Assembly: GCA_029287335.1 (NCBI GenBank)
Contig: JARFRI010000044.1
Coordinates: 1-9,491 of the forward strand
Origin: Phycisphaera sp.
GTDB taxonomy: Bacteria > Planctomycetota > Phycisphaerae > Phycisphaerales > Phycisphaeraceae
Length of the DNA stretch: 9,491 nucleotides
Reading direction: 5' to 3'
The translations under genes and the position numbers were made by a program. Within the stretch, counting starts at the first letter, position 1. Every line of letters starts with the position of its first letter. Under the pieces are notes generated by a model, which saw only the letters and a list, made by a program, of their open reading frames with translations, was not told the origin of the DNA and made no database searches. Below are positions 1 to 7,487 of the stretch, piece by piece.

Positions 1-3000
1 ATTGAGCCATGTGTTGGCGCTTTGGGCAGTGTCAAGGTCTTCAGCGACGCGCTTCAGTGCGATCGCCCGGGCTTGGGCGTTTGACGCCACGAAGGGACTT
101 AGCGTTTGCCATGCCTGGTCGGCCTCACCGCTTCGCACCAAAGCGCGGGTGTAGTGCTCAAACAACAACGGGCTGGTTTCGTCGAGGGTTTGCTGTGAGC
201 GGATGTAGGGGCCAAGCGTCCTGATCGTGGCGTCGTATCGCTCCAGTTCATTCATCGCCGCGGCGCTCATGAGGTCTGCTTTGGCACGGTCGCCGGGATT
301 CCGCTGGCCCCATGCGTTTGCGGCATTAAGCAGCATTGCCCAGTCGCCCATCCGAAACGATACGAGCGTCGCGACGCGGGCCGAGGCGGCACTGTCGGGG
401 AAACGCGCCATCGCACTGGGGGCAAGGGCGTAGGCCCGCTCGTCCAGGCCAGCCCGAAGCAGTCGATCTAAGGTTAACTCGCTGAGGTGCTTAAAGTCTG
501 GATGTTTCTTGGTGAGGTCGGCCAGTTCATTGGCGATCTGTTTTGGCGTGACGGACTTGGCGCAGATGCGAAGTGCCTCGGCTGCGGGCTCAAGATTGTT
601 GCTGTCGTTGAGGATCGTTACCGCCATGGGGATCAGGCTCTGGTCGTCCCGAATCTGTGTGATCTGCTTTTCAAGTTTGAGTAGGCTTGCGAGACCCTCG
701 TCATCGGGCAGGTGCAGCTTGGCTAAATTGGCAAAGCGGATCGCCGCTTCGGGCTGAGCCAGAGAGATGGCGAGTTGGACGGCGTTATACCAACGGGTCC
801 GACTGCTGGGTTGTTGCTCGGCGGACTGTAAGATCAGCTTGAGTGCTTCGGCCTGTTGTCCCGTGACTGCGGCGTGTTCTGCACGGATCAACAGTCGATC
901 CGCCTCGCTGATATCGGACGACTGTATTGCAAGTAGCGACTGCTCGGCTAGCCCCGGGCGTTTGGTTTGGCGGTAGTAGTTCGCGGTAAAACGGATCGCC
1001 TGTGCGTCCGGCGTTTTCATGAGTGTTTCACAGATCGCGTCGGCCTTATCGAACTCCCCCTGCTCGATATAGACACGCGCCAACAGGATGAACGCTTCAA
1101 TATTGGCTTGGCCTACCGCTCGAATCGATTCGAGTGATTGAGCGACGACTTTCCGCTCGCCCTGATCAAAGAGCATGATGCAGGCGTGCAGGCGCATCGC
1201 GGGGTCGACCTGCTTATCCAGGGCCAGGGGGATCAACTCAATACGTGCCTCCTCATAGCGTTTCAGTTTGTAGAGGGCCTTGCCATAGAGCAGCATGGCT
1301 TGGGGATTGTTGGTTGCGATGGTTTTTGCGATCTGGGCATGCTCGACCGCGTCTTCATTTTGACCAAGCAGCAGGTGGCATCGGGCAAGGGTTAGTTGTA
1401 ATTCCAGATGGATCGGCGCGAGGCTCTCGGCGTAGGCGAGATCATCGATCGCCTCTTGTAGAGCTTGCGTGTTGTCGGGGTCTTGCGCACGCAGTCGGGC
1501 AAGATGTGGCCGCCAGTGGATCGATGCCTCGCCGGCTTCTTTGCGCAGCCGAGTGGTCGCTCTTTCAAAAAAATCAGGATGCAACTGTGGGCTGCTTGCT
1601 TGCAGGGCCGAGAGTTGGAGGGTGATATCTTGTGGGTATGCGTCGGCCAACTCGATGAGCGTGCTGGCCGCATCACTGGCGTCATCCGAAATCACATATC
1701 CCGCTATGGCGGTTCGCCAAGGCTTGGTGATCGGCTCAGGCGCGTTCTTCTTCAGCAAGGCGAGGCCGGCATCAAAACCGTTCTTTTTTGCCTCGGCGAT
1801 CGCCTGGATCCGCGCTAGGCTGGGTGTCATGCCGTGTTGTGTTTGGAGGGTCTGTGTGATCAAATCGGTCATGCCGAGCTGGTGTCGCTCGGAGAGCTGT
1901 GCCAGCGATTCAAGTAGCTCCACTGGCAGTGGCCCTTTTGTCGCCAGCGTGTCGCTGATCCGCTGCTTGGCTTGCTCTGCTTGCCCGGCCCGAGCGAGCA
2001 GGTTGACCACTGCGGGAATAACCTGAGCGGCTTGTGGCGAGCTGGCATCGAGCGGGTCGGCTTCACGCAGGACCCGTGCGATCGCCTCTTTATCCTCAGG
2101 GTCTGCGATGGCGACCATCGTCAGGACGACCCATTGACGCGATGCTTCGTTGTCTTCACGTCGCTGTGCTTCGCGGGCATGGAAAAACGCGCCGGTGGGT
2201 TGATCAAGTTTGAGGAGGGTTTGTGCAAGGCCTCGGTGCGGCAACGCCCAGGTCCTGCTGTTCTTTGCAGCAACGATAAAGGCCCCATAGGCGGCCTCGT
2301 TCTCTAAGGCATCGAGATAGGCCTTGCCCAGTCGCTGTGTGAAGTAGGGGTGTTGTTTCGCGAGTGAAAGACCAGGGGCATCGCCTTGCATTTTCAATGT
2401 CTCAACGATCGTATCGATGAGCATCGCGGGTGTGGGGTCGCCTTGCTGATCGAGTTTGAGGAGCTTGGCCCATGTCTGTGCGATGATGCTGCTTCGCTGT
2501 TGAAGCAGCTCAATGCGTTCTTCGAACAGTTCTTGCTCGCCGGTGCTGAGCAGGGCGCTGGCCCACATTGCAACGAGGTCTGAGTTGGCATCGGTCGGGT
2601 CGACGCCTTGCAGCCGAGCAAGGACGTCTGTGTCATTCCCTGCCTCGAAGGCGCGATAGATGGCTAGACGCCCGGCGGAAGAATCGATCCCCGGATTGGC
2701 GTACTTTTGTATGTATGACGTGGCGGTGGTGTACATCCCTAGTTGATCAAGCCAGCGAACCAGCATCGGGATCATCTCTTGATCGCCCGGCGCTTTCGCG
2801 CTGACTTGCTTAAGCAGGTCTCGGGCCAGGACACCCTCGCCCTGAGCCTCGTAGGCGATCGCCCGGATCATGGCGGCACGCGGGTCTTCGGGGTGCGTCT
2901 CGTAGGTCTTTACCGCGATCGCGACGAGTGGGTCCACCGGCTCGTCGTGCTCTTGAAGGATGTTGAGCACCTCGGCATAGGTCAACACATAAAGCGGATC

Positions 3001-3564
3001 GAGTTCTGCAGCGCGGTAGAGCGTGGCTAACGCCGCCTCACGTTGGTTCTTTTGTCGCTGGGCCTGTGCGAGTCTCCGCAGGACCGACGCGTCGTCGGGG
3101 TACAGCTCGGCAAGCTTCTGAGCATGCGGGATAGCTTCTTCGTAGCGCTCCAGTTGTAGCAGCGCATCGAGTAGTTCGTTTTGGCTTTGCCGATCTTGTG
3201 GATCCAGCGTGATCAGTTTTTTAAGTGGCGTGATCGTGCGCGTCAGGTGCCGATCGTCGTACATCGGGATGTCCTGCCGAGCGGTGATGTACATCCGCAA
3301 GCTTTCGGGATCGCCATCGATCGCGGCGATCGTTGTGTCGCCGTTGCGCGGGTTTTCCAAAAGTTCGACGACAAGTTCGTAGTCACCGTCCTCAAAGGCC
3401 GCTTGCGCCTCGGCGATGATCTCTTCGTCGGTGACGACAACCCGATCGGTACGATTGATCTGGAAGAGGGTGTACACACCGCCGCCGACGAGTAGCAGGA
3501 TCGCTGCAAGGACCGAGAGGCGGATGAGTCGTTTGCGACGTAGCGTTGGATCTTGAATGAGCAT
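1..3564 (-). CDS. Membrane-anchored TPR-repeat protein (C-terminus beyond left edge)
   Basis: A single frame of 1188 codons runs from an ATG at 3564-3562 to the left edge without a stop, so the gene is C-terminally incomplete. The N-terminus carries a basic stretch (RRKR, residues 9-12) followed by a hydrophobic helix at about residues 14-36, which reads as an uncleaved signal anchor with the bulk of the protein outside the cytoplasm. The rest is alpha-helical with many TPR-like helix pairs. The clearest are at about residues 126-190 (ERYEEAIPHAQKLAELYPDD), 719-784 (KRYEEARIELIPLALD) and 818-876 (LLARVYIEQGEFDKADAICE). No catalytic domain is visible. TPR arrays usually bind other proteins; the partner here is unknown. 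No convincing Shine-Dalgarno lies before the ATG, but the membrane anchor directly after it supports this start. The gene is divergent from the pseudouridine synthase gene. I am sure of the coding frame and fairly sure of the TPR class. Function is unknown. Confidence 0.9.
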   Translation of the reverse strand, partial: MLIQDPTLRRKRLIRLSVLAAILLLVGGGVYTLFQINRTDRVVVTDEEIIAEAQAAFEDGDYELVVELLENPRNGDTTIAAIDGDPESLRMYITARQDIPMYDDRHLTRTITPLKKLITLDPQDRQSQNELLDALLQLERYEEAIPHAQKLAELYPDDASVLRRLAQAQRQKNQREAALATLYRAAELDPLYVLTYAEVLNILQEHDEPVDPLVAIAVKTYETHPEDPRAAMIRAIAYEAQGEGVLARDLLKQVSAKAPGDQEMIPMLVRWLDQLGMYTTATSYIQKYANPGIDSSAGRLAIYRAFEAGNDTDVLARLQGVDPTDANSDLVAMWASALLSTGEQELFEERIELLQQRSSIIAQTWAKLLKLDQQGDPTPAMLIDTIVETLKMQGDAPGLSLAKQHPYFTQRLGKAYLDALENEAAYGAFIVAAKNSRTWALPHRGLAQTLLKLDQPTGAFFHAREAQRREDNEASRQWVVLTMVAIADPEDKEAIARVLREADPLDASSPQAAQVIPAVVNLLARAGQAEQAKQRISDTLATKGPLPVELLESLAQLSERHQLGMTDLITQTLQTQHGMTPSLARIQAIAEAKKNGFDAGLALLKKNAPEPITKPWRTAIAGYVISDDASDAASTLIELADAYPQDITLQLSALQASSPQLHPDFFERATTRLRKEAGEASIHWRPHLARLRAQDPDNTQALQEAIDDLAYAESLAPIHLELQLTLARCHLLLGQNEDAVEHAQIAKTIATNNPQAMLLYGKALYKLKRYEEARIELIPLALDKQVDPAMRLHACIMLFDQGERKVVAQSLESIRAVGQANIEAFILLARVYIEQGEFDKADAICETLMKTPDAQAIRFTANYYRQTKRPGLAEQSLLAIQSSDISEADRLLIRAEHAAVTGQQAEALKLILQSAEQQPSSRTRWYNAVQLAISLAQPEAAIRFANLAKLHLPDDEGLASLLKLEKQITQIRDDQSLIPMAVTILNDSNNLEPAAEALRICAKSVTPKQIANELADLTKKHPDFKHLSELTLDRLLRAGLDERAYALAPSAMARFPDSAASARVATLVSFRMGDWAMLLNAANAWGQRNPGDRAKADLMSAAAMNELERYDATIRTLGPYIRSQQTLDETSPLLFEHYTRALVRSGEADQAWQTLSPFVASNAQARAIALKRVAEDLDTAQSANTWLN

Positions 3565-3604
3565 GGCTGATCGATTGTTAAGAAGTTGGGTCCGTTGCCG
3601 GTTC

Positions 3605-3637
3605 GTCGGTTGGTCGCTTCGCTCGACCGCGGCCGAC
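3605..3637. repeat. Imperfect inverted repeat in divergent intergenic region
   Basis: GTCGG (3605-3609) pairs with CCGAC (3633-3637). Inside it, GGTCG (3612-3616) pairs with CGACC (3624-3628) around a 7-base loop. The two stems are separated by 2 bases on one side and 4 on the other. It lies in the 120 bases between the TPR gene and the pseudouridine synthase gene, so it could be an operator for either, or a structured 5' leader. I see no convincing -35/-10 pair next to it, and chance pairing in GC-rich DNA is possible. Confidence 0.35.
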
Positions 3638-3684
3638 AAGCTAGGCTGATCTTAAAGCAAACCGTACCCGGGTAGGGTTTGGTC

Positions 3685-4707
3685 ATGAATCTACACCGTA
3701 GATATCGGCAGTCGGCTCGCCAACGTCCACCACCACCCGCCGCATTGTTACCCTTACGTTCGATGCAGTCGATACAACCCGCACAACCGGACCCCCTTTT
3801 GATGACGGTGCAGGCCGACGGAGCCCGCCTGGACCGGGCGGTCGCGGACTGGCGGGGTTTGTCTCGCGCGGCGGTTTTGCGGCTGCTGGACCAGGGCGCC
3901 ATCACGCGCAATGGCCGGGTGATGAGCCGAAGCAATAAGGGCGACCTGCTCTCGGTGGGCGACCGGATCGTATTAATCCAGTTGTATGCGCAAGGGGAAT
4001 CGCCTCGGGCGGACGATTCAATCGAGCTCACTGTGTTGAGCGAGAGCGACGGCTGGCTGGTGATCGATAAGCCCACGGGGGTGCCTGTTCGGCCGCATGC
4101 ACTGGACGAGGTGGGCACGGTGCTTAACGCGGTCGCGGCTCGATTCCCGCAAGTCATCGGCGTCGGCGAGGGCGGACTTCGCAGCGGCATTGTTCACCGT
4201 CTCGATACCGACACCTCCGGCACGCTGCTGGTTGCGACGCATCAAGACGCATGGGATCAACTACGGCAAGCCTTTGCCGAGCACCATATCCAGAAGCGAT
4301 ACCTCGCGATCGTGGCAGGCAGGATCGATGACACCGGCGTGTCACGGCGTCACCTGCGCGTCGCATCGCATCAGCCCGCACGGGTGCAGGTCGAGCCTGA
4401 GTCGGCAGGCTCGGGCGACACAAGGCTTTGCTCGCTTGCTTGGCACGTGGTCGAGCGCTTCGGCGATCGCGCCAGCCTGATCGAGGTCGATCTGCACACC
4501 GGTTTCCTGCACCAGGTCCGCGCGATGATGAGCGATCTTGGGAACCCAGTCTTAGGCGACCCGACCTATGGCAGCGAATCAACGAGCAGCCAGGCCCCGC
4601 GGCAGATGCTGCACGCCAAGTCGCTCTCGTTTGAAGCGATCCATGCCACAGCACCCATGCCGATCGATATGCGACAGGTGCTGCAATCATTGCGCGGCGA
4701 AGTTTGA
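3685..4707 (+). CDS. RluA/RluD-family RNA pseudouridine synthase
   Basis: The enzyme isomerises specific uridines in RNA to pseudouridine, probably in 23S rRNA, although the target site cannot be read from sequence. Residues 40-97 form an S4-type RNA-binding domain (ARLDRAVADW, then LLDQGAITRNG). The catalytic domain follows, with the family signature GIVHRLDTDTSG; the catalytic aspartate is Asp174. The conserved C-terminal motifs HQVRAMMSDLGNPVLGD and MLHAKSLSF are also present. At 340 residues it is close to the usual RluC/RluD length. The start is uncertain. ATG 3685 has a weak AGG eight bases upstream; TTG 3679, ATG 3763 and ATG 3802 are in frame. The first 39 residues are Arg/Pro-rich and unlike the family, so 3763 or 3802 may be the true start. 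It converges on the FHA gene, leaving 11 bases between the stops. RluD versus RluC subfamily is not resolved. Confidence 0.93.
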   Translation: MNLHRRYRQSARQRPPPPAALLPLRSMQSIQPAQPDPLLMTVQADGARLDRAVADWRGLSRAAVLRLLDQGAITRNGRVMSRSNKGDLLSVGDRIVLIQLYAQGESPRADDSIELTVLSESDGWLVIDKPTGVPVRPHALDEVGTVLNAVAARFPQVIGVGEGGLRSGIVHRLDTDTSGTLLVATHQDAWDQLRQAFAEHHIQKRYLAIVAGRIDDTGVSRRHLRVASHQPARVQVEPESAGSGDTRLCSLAWHVVERFGDRASLIEVDLHTGFLHQVRAMMSDLGNPVLGDPTYGSESTSSQAPRQMLHAKSLSFEAIHATAPMPIDMRQVLQSLRGEV

Positions 4708-4718
4708 TTGTGTTGGCT

Positions 4719-7382
4719 TTAGTCCTGCTCAGGCCGGCTGTTGTTTTGCTGCTCGATGACTGGCGGAAGAGTGACGCTACCGTCGTCGCTGGACTCGTTT
4801 TTGTTGCGTTGCAGCAGGGCCTCGCGCTGGAGGCGCATCTGCTCGGCATGGCGGTCGGTCAGGTACCAGTCACGCCAGCTCTCAAAGCCCAAGGCCTTGG
4901 CAACGGCCGGGTCGATGAGTCGGCCCTTGGAGACTTCGCCGGTCTTGGGATCGACGACGCCTGAGCCGACGGTCACCGGTTGGCCAGTCTCGAAGGACTG
5001 TTTGTAGGCGGACTCAAGCTGAGTCAGGCGGCGCTGCTTGATCGCGGGGTCGTTGGTCGTTGTGTCGTCGAGGCTGCCTTGGGTCGCGGTGGTGGTGACG
5101 TCTCGTGCGTCGGCCAAGGCCTTCTGGTTGGGCAGGATCGTGCCACGCATCTCGTCGCGGATCGCCTGGCGGATTGAATCGTCGGTGATCAGCCGCTCAC
5201 GCACCATGGCCAGTAGCTCGTTGAGCGTCGCGCTGGTGTCGGGCTGTTTCGCATCGGCGATCGACGCGAGCAGTTCCTTCTTGATCTGTTCGGTCTTGTC
5301 CGATTGCGTACCCATCGCGTCATGTAGCTCGGCGATCAACAACTCGGTCTTTTCACGCTTCTCGAGCATTGTGATGATCTGCTTGAGCTGTTCGTCGTCG
5401 CCACCGGCCTTGGTGAGTTTTTCGGATAGACCTTGAAGCGAGGCACGTAGCTGGCCGATCTCTTCCCGCGCATCACTGTCTTCCAGCAGCTTGGCGAGCG
5501 AGGCCTGGCTATTGGTGAGCTTGGCGAGTTCTTCGGCCGAGGGCATCGCGTCGATGCGTTTGCTCAGTGTCTCGATCGCGTCAGCGGTCTGCTTGTTTTC
5601 CTTCGCGGCCATGCGCTGGACGGCCTGTTCGATCGCGTCGGTGATCTGATCGGTGCGGACTTGCTTGTCCAGTTCGGCGAGCACCTTATCCAGCGTGCCG
5701 GGCAAGTCTTTGGGCATAGCGTCGCGTAGCTCAGCGATCGACGCGAGCATGGCGGTGCTGTTGCGGTCTTGCGCGTCGAGGCGATCAAGCACGGACTTGA
5801 CCGCGTTGGTATTCGTGCCGGGGAGCGTCTCGATCTGCTTACGCAGGCCGGCAATCTGGCTGGCGAGCTGGTCCTGCGTCTGGACCTTGTCCAGCACCTC
5901 TTCGAGCAGGGCGGCGGTCCGCGCGGCGGTCTCGTTGTCTGTGGCCTGCAACTCGCTGGCGATCTGCTCGGCGGTGGGGCGTTGATCGATCTCGCTCATC
6001 ACCCTGGCGACAAGCAGTTCGGTCCGCTGGGCGTCTTCGCCGATGACACGACGCAGGTCGGCCGCAAGCTGTTCGCTGGTCGGCCTTTGCTCCAGTTCAC
6101 TGAGCACCTTCCGCATCAGCCCGGGGAGCTCTTCATTGTTCGTTTCGCGTTTGGCGAAGGCTTCATTCATCGCCTCGCGCAGGTCCGTGGCAAGCTGTTC
6201 GCCAGTGGGGCGTTTGGCAAGCTCGGCGACGACCTGTTTCATCAAGGCGTTGGCCTGGCCCGCGTCTTCGCCGACTGCGGCGGTCACGTCCGTCGCGATC
6301 TGGTCGCCGGTTCGCCGTAGTTCAGCCAGTACCAGCCGCATGAACTGCTCGTCCTGCGCTTTTGCTCCCGCTACTGCTAGCTTAACTTCCTCCGCAAGCT
6401 GCTCGCGTGTCGGTACTTTCGCCAGACTTTCGAGTACCCGGCTCATCAGCGCTTCAGTCTGCTTTGCCGACGCGACCGCGCCCTGGGCTTCGGCCTTACG
6501 GTGCTCTGCCATGGCGACCTGTACCGCCTGGCCCGCGGCCTGTGCGTTGTCGTTGATCGCTTGTTCGAGCTTGGCGATCAGTTGGTCGCCGGTAGGCTGG
6601 CCATCCAGCAGCGATTTCATCTGTGTCACTGCGGCGAGCACTTCATCGTTCTTGTTGTCGCTCTGCTTGGCAAGGGTTTCGCCGATCTGCTCGAGCGCGA
6701 TCTGCTGTTGCGTTGCGCGGGCTTGAGCGGCTTGTAGCTGTTCGACCAGTGGGTCACGCACGCTGGCGATCGTCTGGGTTGCACCGGCGATCTTCTCGGT
6801 GGTTTGGGCCAGCGAGTCGGTCATCGCTTTGGTTGATCGCGTGATCTTATCCGCGTCGTTGGCCGATTGCTCCTTCATCGCAAGCAATTGGTCTTGCAAC
6901 GCGGCAAGGTCTTCGCGTGGTACGGTTTCGCTACGCAACTCATGGATCTGCATCGCAAGGTAACCGCCTAATCCAAGCACCGCCGCGAGGCCCAGGCTAG
7001 CCGCGATCATCGGCGCTTTACTGCGCTTGCGCAAGGGTTGATCGGCCGAGCCAGCGAGCAGTTCGGATCGCTCGGCTAGGTTGGCCTGCATCCGGCCAAG
7101 CACCATGACGGTGTTGCCGATCTGCAGGTAGTCGCCGTCTTTGAGCTTGGCGTGCTGGCCCTTTTCGAGTTCGACGTGGTTGCGGTAGGTGCCGTGGCGG
7201 GAGCCAAGGTCTTTGAGGTACCACTGCCCGCCCTCGGACCAGAGGCGCGCGTGCTCCCGGCTGACCTTGCGGTCGTTGAGCTTGACCTGATCTCCTTCAC
7301 GGCCAAGCACGATTGGTGCGCCGTCGGTCAGTTCGTAGATGCGTCCCTTGTCGGGGCCGCCAGCAATAATCAATATCAGCAC
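4719..7382 (-). CDS. FHA domain, membrane helix and coiled-coil repeat protein
   Basis: This 887-residue protein has four parts. Residues 1-95 form an FHA domain, a phosphothreonine-peptide-binding fold, with Gly27-Arg28, Ser41-x-x-His44 and GSRHGTYRN (60-68). Residues 124-146 are a membrane helix preceded by RKRSK, which predicts the FHA domain in the cytoplasm and the rest outside. Residues 150-750 are a long Ala/Glu/Gln/Leu-rich helical region, likely coiled coil. It contains degenerate repeats of about 36 residues at about 248-640, with a core like VLSELEQRPTSEQLAADL. Residues 786-860 are a separate C-terminal module with LIDPAVAKALGFESWRDWY. The start is a GTG, well supported by GAGGA eight bases upstream. 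Position 63 is His where most FHA domains have the peptide-contacting Asn. No kinase or other enzyme domain is seen. A plausible role is a phosphorylation-responsive membrane scaffold, but that is inference. Confidence 0.92.
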   Translation of the reverse strand: MLILIIAGGPDKGRIYELTDGAPIVLGREGDQVKLNDRKVSREHARLWSEGGQWYLKDLGSRHGTYRNHVELEKGQHAKLKDGDYLQIGNTVMVLGRMQANLAERSELLAGSADQPLRKRSKAPMIAASLGLAAVLGLGGYLAMQIHELRSETVPREDLAALQDQLLAMKEQSANDADKITRSTKAMTDSLAQTTEKIAGATQTIASVRDPLVEQLQAAQARATQQQIALEQIGETLAKQSDNKNDEVLAAVTQMKSLLDGQPTGDQLIAKLEQAINDNAQAAGQAVQVAMAEHRKAEAQGAVASAKQTEALMSRVLESLAKVPTREQLAEEVKLAVAGAKAQDEQFMRLVLAELRRTGDQIATDVTAAVGEDAGQANALMKQVVAELAKRPTGEQLATDLREAMNEAFAKRETNNEELPGLMRKVLSELEQRPTSEQLAADLRRVIGEDAQRTELLVARVMSEIDQRPTAEQIASELQATDNETAARTAALLEEVLDKVQTQDQLASQIAGLRKQIETLPGTNTNAVKSVLDRLDAQDRNSTAMLASIAELRDAMPKDLPGTLDKVLAELDKQVRTDQITDAIEQAVQRMAAKENKQTADAIETLSKRIDAMPSAEELAKLTNSQASLAKLLEDSDAREEIGQLRASLQGLSEKLTKAGGDDEQLKQIITMLEKREKTELLIAELHDAMGTQSDKTEQIKKELLASIADAKQPDTSATLNELLAMVRERLITDDSIRQAIRDEMRGTILPNQKALADARDVTTTATQGSLDDTTTNDPAIKQRRLTQLESAYKQSFETGQPVTVGSGVVDPKTGEVSKGRLIDPAVAKALGFESWRDWYLTDRHAEQMRLQREALLQRNKNESSDDGSVTLPPVIEQQNNSRPEQD
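5463..6641 (-). repeat. Coding region of ~36-residue degenerate tandem repeats
   Basis: Within the FHA protein, residues about 248-640 contain successive units aligned on a hydrophobic helix, a polar turn and a second helix. Cores are LDGQPTGDQLIAKL (~259), AKVPTREQLAEEV (~321), AKRPTGEQLATDL (~389), EQRPTSEQLAADL (~431) and DQRPTAEQIASEL (~466), followed by weaker copies QTQDQLASQI (~501) and QVRTDQITDAI (~574). Spacing is mostly 33-42 residues. DNA identity between units is low, so this is an old protein-level duplication, not a recent DNA repeat. Confidence 0.75.
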
Positions 7383-7390
7383 GGTGCGGG

Positions 7391-7395
7391 TCCTC
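7391..7395 (-). promoter_or_regulatory. Shine-Dalgarno of the FHA gene
   Basis: Read on the minus strand this is GAGGA, separated by eight bases from the GTG at 7382-7380. It decides in favour of the GTG start and is the only strong ribosome-binding site seen before any complete gene in the window. Confidence 0.75.
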
Positions 7396-7487
7396 TGTCG
7401 CGTCGGTGGCCGGTCCGTCGGCCGCTAATCATTCGCGTCCTGAGCCCCTTCGGGGAGTCACTAAGTTTAACTCAATACTAGAGAGAA

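Noticed and set aside
3243..4190. 315-codon minus-strand open frame
   Set aside because: It overlaps the start regions of both the TPR gene and the pseudouridine synthase gene, and its translation is Ser/Arg/Thr-rich with no domain. It is an antisense shadow.
4708..4740. Possible shared terminator between the convergent pseudouridine synthase and FHA genes
   Set aside because: Only CCTG-CT-CAGG and a weak GGC/GCC pairing are visible. The gap of 11 bases contains no credible hairpin.
4154..4849. 231-codon minus-strand open frame
   Set aside because: It spans the catalytic part of the pseudouridine synthase and the 3' end of the FHA gene on the wrong frame. The translation is Arg/Ser/Ala-rich without motifs.
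5769..6726. Two long plus-strand open frames (5769-6320 and 6043-6726)
   Set aside because: Both are antisense to the coiled-coil repeats of the FHA gene. The repeated, biased codons of the real gene keep opposite frames open.
7445..7455. CCCC-TTC-GGGG hairpin after the methyltransferase gene
   Set aside because: The stem is only four clean pairs and no T-run follows on the minus strand, so it is not supported as a terminator.
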